Assembly (NCBI GenBank): GCA_913020555.1 | Contig: CAJWAC010000005.1 | Location: forward strand, 1-57,071 | DNA length: 57,071 nt | Direction of reading: 5' to 3' | Source of the DNA: an uncultured Polaribacter sp. | GTDB lineage: Bacteria > Bacteroidota > Bacteroidia > Flavobacteriales > Flavobacteriaceae | Shown: positions 52,422 through 57,071 of the stretch, one piece after another | How the letters are laid out: each line of letters starts with the position of its first letter | How positions within the stretch are numbered: position 1 is the first letter of the stretch | Program-made: the position numbers and the translations under genes | The notes under the pieces: generated by a model | Databases searched by the model: none | The model's input: only the letters and a program-made list of their open reading frames with translations | What the model was told of the DNA's origin: nothing

Positions 52422-53471
52422 ATGAATTTTAAATTTTTATTGATTTTTATTTTATTAAGTAATCTCAATTATTTTTCGCAACAAAACACCAATAAGAAAA
52501 TGAAAAACAAATTTGAACCAAAAGAAGGAGAAGTTTTGTTTTTTATTGGTCAAGATCTGGAAGCTGTAGGTGGTTTAGATAAATACAATAAAGGTTATTT
52601 AAACACATTTGAAATTCCTGCGGGAATAACGGCCTATACCAATTTATCTCCTGGAGATTATTCTTTTGGTTACGCCATTAAAGGTTTAGATGGCACAAAA
52701 AACAAAGCAAATTGGGGAGCAGGCGATTCTTGTTTACAATTCTATGTAAACAATCCAAAATTCAAAAATTCCATGATGGCTATTGGATTGTCCATGGTAA
52801 ATCATGAAAAAAAAATTGCTAAAGGAAAACATGATAAACTAATAAGAGAATTTGGAGAATGGATTAGTAGTCTTAAAAGACCAATTTTTTTAAGAATTGG
52901 TTATGAGTTTGATGGCTGGGAATGGAATAATTATAAGAAAAAGTATTTTCTAGGTGCTTGGAAACGAATTCATAAAATATTTACAGAAATGAAAGTTAAT
53001 AATGTGGCTTACGTTTGGCAATCTAAAGGAACAGGTTCTGATCAAAAAATTTTAGAAGATTGGTATCCAGGAGATGAGTATGTAGATTGGTGTGGTTATT
53101 CTTATTTTAATAATCCAGATACTGAAATGATTACTTTTGCAAGAAAACACAAAAAACCAGTTTTTATTGCAGAAGCATGCCCAGTTTTAAAAGATAAATA
53201 TGGGAAATTCCACGCTAATCTTGCAAACGAAACCGAAGCAAAACAGGTTTGGCAAGAATGGTTTGTTCCTTTTTTTAAGGTGATAAATGATAATCTTGAT
53301 GTTGTAAAAGCATTTAGTTACATAAACGTAGAGTGGAAATCTCAAATAATGTGGCAAAATAATGACTATTTCAAAAACGTAGATTCTAGAATTCAAAAAA
53401 GCGAGTTTATTTCAAAAAAATGGTTGCAAGAAGTCAATAAGCCTTTGTATTTAAAAGCAAATGATTTTTAA
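52422..53471 (+). CDS. GH26-like secreted glycoside hydrolase
   Basis: 349 residues with a hydrophobic leader (MNFKFLLIFILLSNLNYFSQ). The (beta/alpha)8-type catalytic residues can be placed: acid/base Glu162 in LRIGYEFDGWEWN and nucleophile Glu251 in VFIAEACPV. The pattern is that of the GH26 (beta-mannanase/xylanase) clan, but substrate is not readable. No PUL-type SusC/SusD genes adjoin it, so it is not in a typical polysaccharide locus. Independent unit after the mscL terminator. Confidence 0.72.
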   Translation: MNFKFLLIFILLSNLNYFSQQNTNKKMKNKFEPKEGEVLFFIGQDLEAVGGLDKYNKGYLNTFEIPAGITAYTNLSPGDYSFGYAIKGLDGTKNKANWGAGDSCLQFYVNNPKFKNSMMAIGLSMVNHEKKIAKGKHDKLIREFGEWISSLKRPIFLRIGYEFDGWEWNNYKKKYFLGAWKRIHKIFTEMKVNNVAYVWQSKGTGSDQKILEDWYPGDEYVDWCGYSYFNNPDTEMITFARKHKKPVFIAEACPVLKDKYGKFHANLANETEAKQVWQEWFVPFFKVINDNLDVVKAFSYINVEWKSQIMWQNNDYFKNVDSRIQKSEFISKKWLQEVNKPLYLKANDF

Positions 53472-53547
53472 TTAATATTTACCACTTTCTTCCAATCACA
53501 AAATTTCAGATATAGTATCTTTGTGCCTTCATTATGAAGTTAAAAAT

Positions 53548-55392
53548 ATGCAGAAAAATAGAATCCTAAAATATATTGAAGATGTATTGACAAACATGCC
53601 TTCAGATTGGTTAAAACTAACAACCCATAGATTAGATATCTATGATGAAGCAAAAGCTAAAACTAAATTTTTAGAACAATTTACAAACTTATTTGAGCAT
53701 AATAATGCTGATAAAATTGCTTTAGAAAATTTACCAACAGCTTATGATTACATTCGCCTAGGGCATCCTTTATCTTGTGTTTTAGAATGGACAATTGGGC
53801 GTCTAACAGATCGAAATACAAATAATATTATTAGTTTTTCTTCAAAGACGATTCCTGTTTTAGCCATTTTAAGAAAAAACTTATTATCAAATAAAAAAAC
53901 TCGAATTCTTTACATTGAAGAAATAACCACTTTTTTCAATCCAGAAATTGTAAAAAATATTTATGGCTATCAATTTGATTTCAAAAAACTTAAATCTGCT
54001 GAGGATTTTGAAAAATTTGAAGGAAGTACTATTTTAATTTCTCAAACAGAAGCGCTTTATGATTTCAATATAAACGCAAATATTGATTTTTCCGTCAATT
54101 TTAGTGAACAATTAGGAAGTGTTTTGTTGATAAATGGCGTTAAAAATAAAAATTATATTTCAGACATTCAACATGTAAGGAGAAGAGAAACCATTGCAAT
54201 GACGCCCATAAACACATTAGCTATTTTGCAATCTTTGGTGTCGGAGTCTATTTTTGAACAAAAAAACATTGATACTGTATCAAGTAAAAAAATAGTTTTA
54301 AAAACGATTAAAGAAATTACAGAAACTAACCTAAAGCCTTTAGTAGCTTCCAGTGGTTTATCTATGCAATATGCTATAATGATGGGTTCAGTTGATGATG
54401 CATTAGAAAATCATCCCAACAAAAAAATTAAATTTATTGTTCCTCCAAATTGCTATGGAGGCACAAATGATCAAGCAAGAAGAGTTGCTGCTTGTTTAAA
54501 AAATGTTGAAATTGTTGATTTACCTGTGGATGGCGATAATGATATGGTAAAAAGTATTGATACTGTTTTAACTAAAATTGCAACCGAAGACGCAATTCCT
54601 TATATCATTGCAGAGATACCAACAAATCCAAGAGTTGAAGTACCAAATCTTACTGATTTAAAAAGTGTTTTAACTAAAAAGCGATATACAAAATTAGGCG
54701 AGTTAGCTGTTGATCCTGTTTTTATTTTAGACCAAACATTTTGTCCGAATGTACATTTTTTAGGAGAAGGTAAAATATTATCTTCAGTAAGAACAATTTC
54801 TTATGCAAGTGGTTCCAAATTCCCAAGTGGAGGAAAATGTACAGCTGGTTATTGTGTTGGTAACGATATGACAGAGAATTTAATGCAAAAAATAGCACTT
54901 CATCTAAAACTTTGTGATAATGAAGCTACAAATTATCAATATGAAATATTGGCAAAGCAAATGCCTTCTATGAATCAAAGAATTATAAATGCTTATCAAA
55001 ATACTCGTGATTTTGTTAATTTTATTCAAGAAGCTTTACCAGAATCAAAAATAAATTTTGTTTCAAAAGACCTAGCTCAACAAAGTTTTATGCCTTCTGT
55101 ATTTTCTTTGGATTTACCCACAAAAGGAAATTCTGAGGCCGAAAAAGAAACTTACAAACGAGCTTTAAATTTGAAATTAATCAATTTGATGATTACTAAA
55201 ATTCCCAATGAGAGTAAATTTTGTGTAAGTTATGGTCAGCTCAAGGGATGTTATTGGACCATTCCTGCAACCTCAACTCAAGGAACTACAAAAGAAGGCG
55301 ATAAAGATTATATAGTGCGTGCTTCTTTATCTGGGAATTTAGATCTTGAACTCCACAAAAAAGTGTTTTTAGAATTTGTGAATAGCATTTAA
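53548..55392 (+). CDS. long PLP-dependent Cys/Met-metabolism enzyme
   Basis: 614 residues. The C-terminal part (about 260-614) follows cystathionine gamma-synthase-type enzymes: PPNCYGGTNDQARR, AEIPTNPRVEVP, FILDQTFCPN, and Lys424 of ASGSKFPSGGKCTAGY as PLP lysine. The N-terminal about 250 residues look like a degenerate second copy of a PLP-transferase fold. Much longer than the 380-residue MetB in this window; function unknown, possibly sulfur amino acid metabolism. The ATG at 53548 starts MQKNRILKYIEDVL; an upstream TTG is discounted. Confidence 0.72.
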   Translation: MQKNRILKYIEDVLTNMPSDWLKLTTHRLDIYDEAKAKTKFLEQFTNLFEHNNADKIALENLPTAYDYIRLGHPLSCVLEWTIGRLTDRNTNNIISFSSKTIPVLAILRKNLLSNKKTRILYIEEITTFFNPEIVKNIYGYQFDFKKLKSAEDFEKFEGSTILISQTEALYDFNINANIDFSVNFSEQLGSVLLINGVKNKNYISDIQHVRRRETIAMTPINTLAILQSLVSESIFEQKNIDTVSSKKIVLKTIKEITETNLKPLVASSGLSMQYAIMMGSVDDALENHPNKKIKFIVPPNCYGGTNDQARRVAACLKNVEIVDLPVDGDNDMVKSIDTVLTKIATEDAIPYIIAEIPTNPRVEVPNLTDLKSVLTKKRYTKLGELAVDPVFILDQTFCPNVHFLGEGKILSSVRTISYASGSKFPSGGKCTAGYCVGNDMTENLMQKIALHLKLCDNEATNYQYEILAKQMPSMNQRIINAYQNTRDFVNFIQEALPESKINFVSKDLAQQSFMPSVFSLDLPTKGNSEAEKETYKRALNLKLINLMITKIPNESKFCVSYGQLKGCYWTIPATSTQGTTKEGDKDYIVRASLSGNLDLELHKKVFLEFVNSI

Positions 55393-55404
55393 GTATTTCA
55401 AAAA

Positions 55405-55437
55405 AAAACACTTTATCAAATCTTGATAAAGTGTTTT
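55405..55437. terminator. bidirectional terminator (PLP enzyme and tRNA-Asn)
   Basis: Fifteen perfect base pairs (55405-55419 with 55423-55437) around a 3-nt loop, with A/T runs on both sides. It ends the rightward PLP gene and the leftward tRNA-Asn. Confidence 0.88.
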
Positions 55438-55438
55438 G

Positions 55439-55512
55439 CTCCCCCTCTTGGACTCGAACCAAGGACCCTCTGATTAACAGTCAGATGCTCTAACCAACTG
55501 AGCTAAGGAGGA
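55439..55512 (-). tRNA. tRNA-Asn (GUU)
   Basis: On the minus strand: acceptor TCCTCCT/AGGGGGA, D-arm GCTC...GAGC, anticodon stem CTGAC with anticodon GTT (55476-55478 on the plus strand), T-arm GGTTCGAGTCC. 74 nt, no CCA encoded. Confidence 0.96.
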
Positions 55513-55652
55513 GTTTGCTACCTAATTTTAGGTTTAGCGAGTGCAAATATATATTTTTTTACATTACGGACAAATACTTTTTTAAATTTTTTCGTTTTTT
55601 TTTAGATGATAAAATCTATTAAAAATCAACATAAATTGTTTCTTATTTATTG

Positions 55653-55660
55653 TATTTTTG
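55653..55660 (+). promoter_or_regulatory. -7 box before sucA (TATTTTTG)
   Basis: TATTTTTG, 39 bp before the sucA ATG. The gap between tRNA-Asn and sucA (55513-55699) otherwise holds only AT-rich sequence. Confidence 0.45.
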
Positions 55661-55699
55661 CTAGTTCTAAATGCTTATTAAAAAAGCTGAAAAGAAACT

Positions 55700-57071
55700 A
55701 TGGACAATTTTTCGTTTTTAAACGCAGTACACTCGGGTTTTATAGCTGATTTGTACGATAAATATTTAACTAATCCAGATGCTGTAGAGCCAAGTTGGAG
55801 ATCTTTTTTTCAAGGTTATGATTTAGCTAATGAGAATTATTCTTTGTCAGATGATGAAGAAATCATCGAAATTCCTCAAGAAGTTCGAAAAGAGTTTTTA
55901 GTGGTAGACTTAATTAATGGCTATAGGTCTAGAGGCCATTTATTTACAAAAACAAATCCTGTAAGAGATCGAAGACAATATAAACCTTCTCTGGATATCC
56001 AAAATTTTGGTTTATCCGAAAACGATTTAGACAAAGAATTTTCTGCAGGTGAAATTTTAGGTATTGGAAAAGCATCATTATCTAACATTATTACTCACTT
56101 AAAACGTATTTATTGCGATTCTATTGGCGTGGAATATACATACATGCGTAATCCAGAAAAACTAAAATGGTGGCAAGACACGATTAATGAGAATGGAAAT
56201 CATCCAGATTATTCTGTAGAATCAAAACAATATATTTTAGGAAAATTAAATCAGGCTGTAACATTTGAAAGCTTTTTGCAAACCAAATATGTAGGGCAGA
56301 AAAGATTTTCTTTAGAAGGAGGAGAAACTCTTATTCCAGGGATTTCAGTAATGTTGAGAGACGCCGCTGAGAAATTTGGAGTTAAAGAATGTGTTTTAGG
56401 AATGGCGCATAGAGGTCGTTTAAATACTTTAGTAAATATCTTTAAAAAGCCGGTAAGAGAACTTTTTAGTGAGTTTGAAGGTAAAGATTTCGAAGATCAA
56501 GATATTGATGGAGACGTAAAATATCATTTAGGCTTAACCTTAAGTAAAACTTACAGGGATGGTAACGAAATCAAAATGAACTTGGTTCCAAATCCATCAC
56601 ATTTAGAGACAGTAGCTGCTGTTGCAGAAGGCATTACAAGGGCTAAAATTGATAGAAAATATAATGGAGATTCTAGTAAAATTCTTCCAATAGTAATTCA
56701 TGGCGATGCAGCAATAGCAGGTCAAGGAATTGCTTACGAAGTTGTTCAAATGGCTAAATTGAACGGTTATAAAACTGGAGGAACTGTTCATATTGTTGTT
56801 AATAATCAAATTGGTTTTACTACCAATTATTTAGATGCACGTTCAAGTACATATTGTACAGATGTAGCTAAAGTAACTTTATCGCCAGTTTTACACGTAA
56901 ACGCGGATGATACCGAAGCAGTTTGCCACGCAATGGAAATGGCCTTGCAATTCAGAATGCGATTTAAATCAGATGTTTTTATCGATTTATTGGGTTACAG
57001 AAAATACGGTCATAATGAAGGAGATGAACCTCGTTTTACACAACCAAAATTATATAAAGCAATTGCAAAAC
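55700..57071 (+). CDS. sucA: 2-oxoglutarate dehydrogenase E1, N-terminal part (3' truncated by window)
   Basis: The frame from the ATG at 55700 is open to the end of the window (457 codons). It begins MDNFSFLNAVHSGFIADLY with the typical EPSWRSFFQGYD segment, then the CVLGMAHRGRLNTLVNIFKKP motif and VHIVVNNQIGFTT, which belong to the thiamine-diphosphate-dependent E1 component of the TCA-cycle 2-oxoglutarate dehydrogenase complex. The E2 gene (sucB) would be expected just beyond the window. Confidence 0.96.
   Translation, partial: MDNFSFLNAVHSGFIADLYDKYLTNPDAVEPSWRSFFQGYDLANENYSLSDDEEIIEIPQEVRKEFLVVDLINGYRSRGHLFTKTNPVRDRRQYKPSLDIQNFGLSENDLDKEFSAGEILGIGKASLSNIITHLKRIYCDSIGVEYTYMRNPEKLKWWQDTINENGNHPDYSVESKQYILGKLNQAVTFESFLQTKYVGQKRFSLEGGETLIPGISVMLRDAAEKFGVKECVLGMAHRGRLNTLVNIFKKPVRELFSEFEGKDFEDQDIDGDVKYHLGLTLSKTYRDGNEIKMNLVPNPSHLETVAAVAEGITRAKIDRKYNGDSSKILPIVIHGDAAIAGQGIAYEVVQMAKLNGYKTGGTVHIVVNNQIGFTTNYLDARSSTYCTDVAKVTLSPVLHVNADDTEAVCHAMEMALQFRMRFKSDVFIDLLGYRKYGHNEGDEPRFTQPKLYKAIAK

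Noticed and set aside
1..57071. Prophage, transposon, integrase, toxin-antitoxin, restriction or CRISPR content
   Set aside because: No transposase, integrase, phage structural gene, defence gene or spaced direct repeat was recognised on either strand.

Overview
The window is a stretch of chromosome from a marine-type Flavobacteriaceae (Bacteroidota), most like Polaribacter/Tenacibaculum and relatives. Grounds: very AT-rich DNA, starts without Shine-Dalgarno sequences, several Bacteroidota promoters of the form TTTG-N19-TAnnTTTG, and gene families typical of the phylum (IPExxxVDY protein, GSCFA protein, DUF4252 protein, long aromatic amino acid hydroxylase, many small outer-membrane barrels). 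Genus is an inference. No phage, insertion sequence or CRISPR array was seen. Most of the window is core housekeeping DNA.

Layout. 1-9.8 kb: the end of an M28-type membrane peptidase, then the leftward acpP-fabF-rnc-IPExxxVDY-pyk run, divergent from purN and an RNase H; then an SLC5 symporter and holB (both leftward). 9.8-21.5 kb: TspO-like protein, pgk, a Tas-like reductase, tRNA-Gly and tRNA-Leu behind a textbook promoter, GSCFA protein, rhodanese, aromatic amino acid hydroxylase, a tiny membrane protein, gpmI, a thioredoxin-like lipoprotein, and the overlapping map-cupin-methyltransferase run. 21.5-24 kb: apbE and an OmpA-family lipoprotein.

24-32.6 kb is the most unusual part: a signalling island with an eight-PAS soluble histidine kinase carrying two internal PAS duplications, a CheY-like regulator, a REC-PAS-PAS-HisKA_3 kinase and a NarL/LuxR-type regulator, followed by two leftward promoters of identical architecture. 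Both carry the same 20-bp element against the -33 box. One drives an 87-aa membrane protein. The other seems to drive a roughly 120-nt transcript with a strong terminator and no real ORF. This looks like a sensor-regulator-target module and is my main candidate for an undescribed system.

32.6-57 kb: DEAD(DEVD)-box helicase and a small partner, tatD-ogt, a giant outer-membrane protein, two paralogous small barrels, a second tiny membrane protein, glycyl-tRNA synthetase, a methyltransferase, comF, an Ig-like lipoprotein, cystathionine gamma-synthase, DinB, an ArsC/Spx-like protein, a DUF4252 protein, a GT4 glycosyltransferase, tdk-alr-mscL, a GH26-like hydrolase, a long PLP enzyme, tRNA-Asn and the start of sucA.

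A second cross-window pattern: the two tiny basic membrane proteins (16.9 and 40.5 kb) share a promoter TTGTAAC-N15-GCTACATATA at nearly the same distance from the start codon, and the DUF4252 gene has a related GTAAC-N16-CGTC signal. This suggests an ECF-sigma-type regulon. All function calls come from reading motifs by eye; no database search was run.
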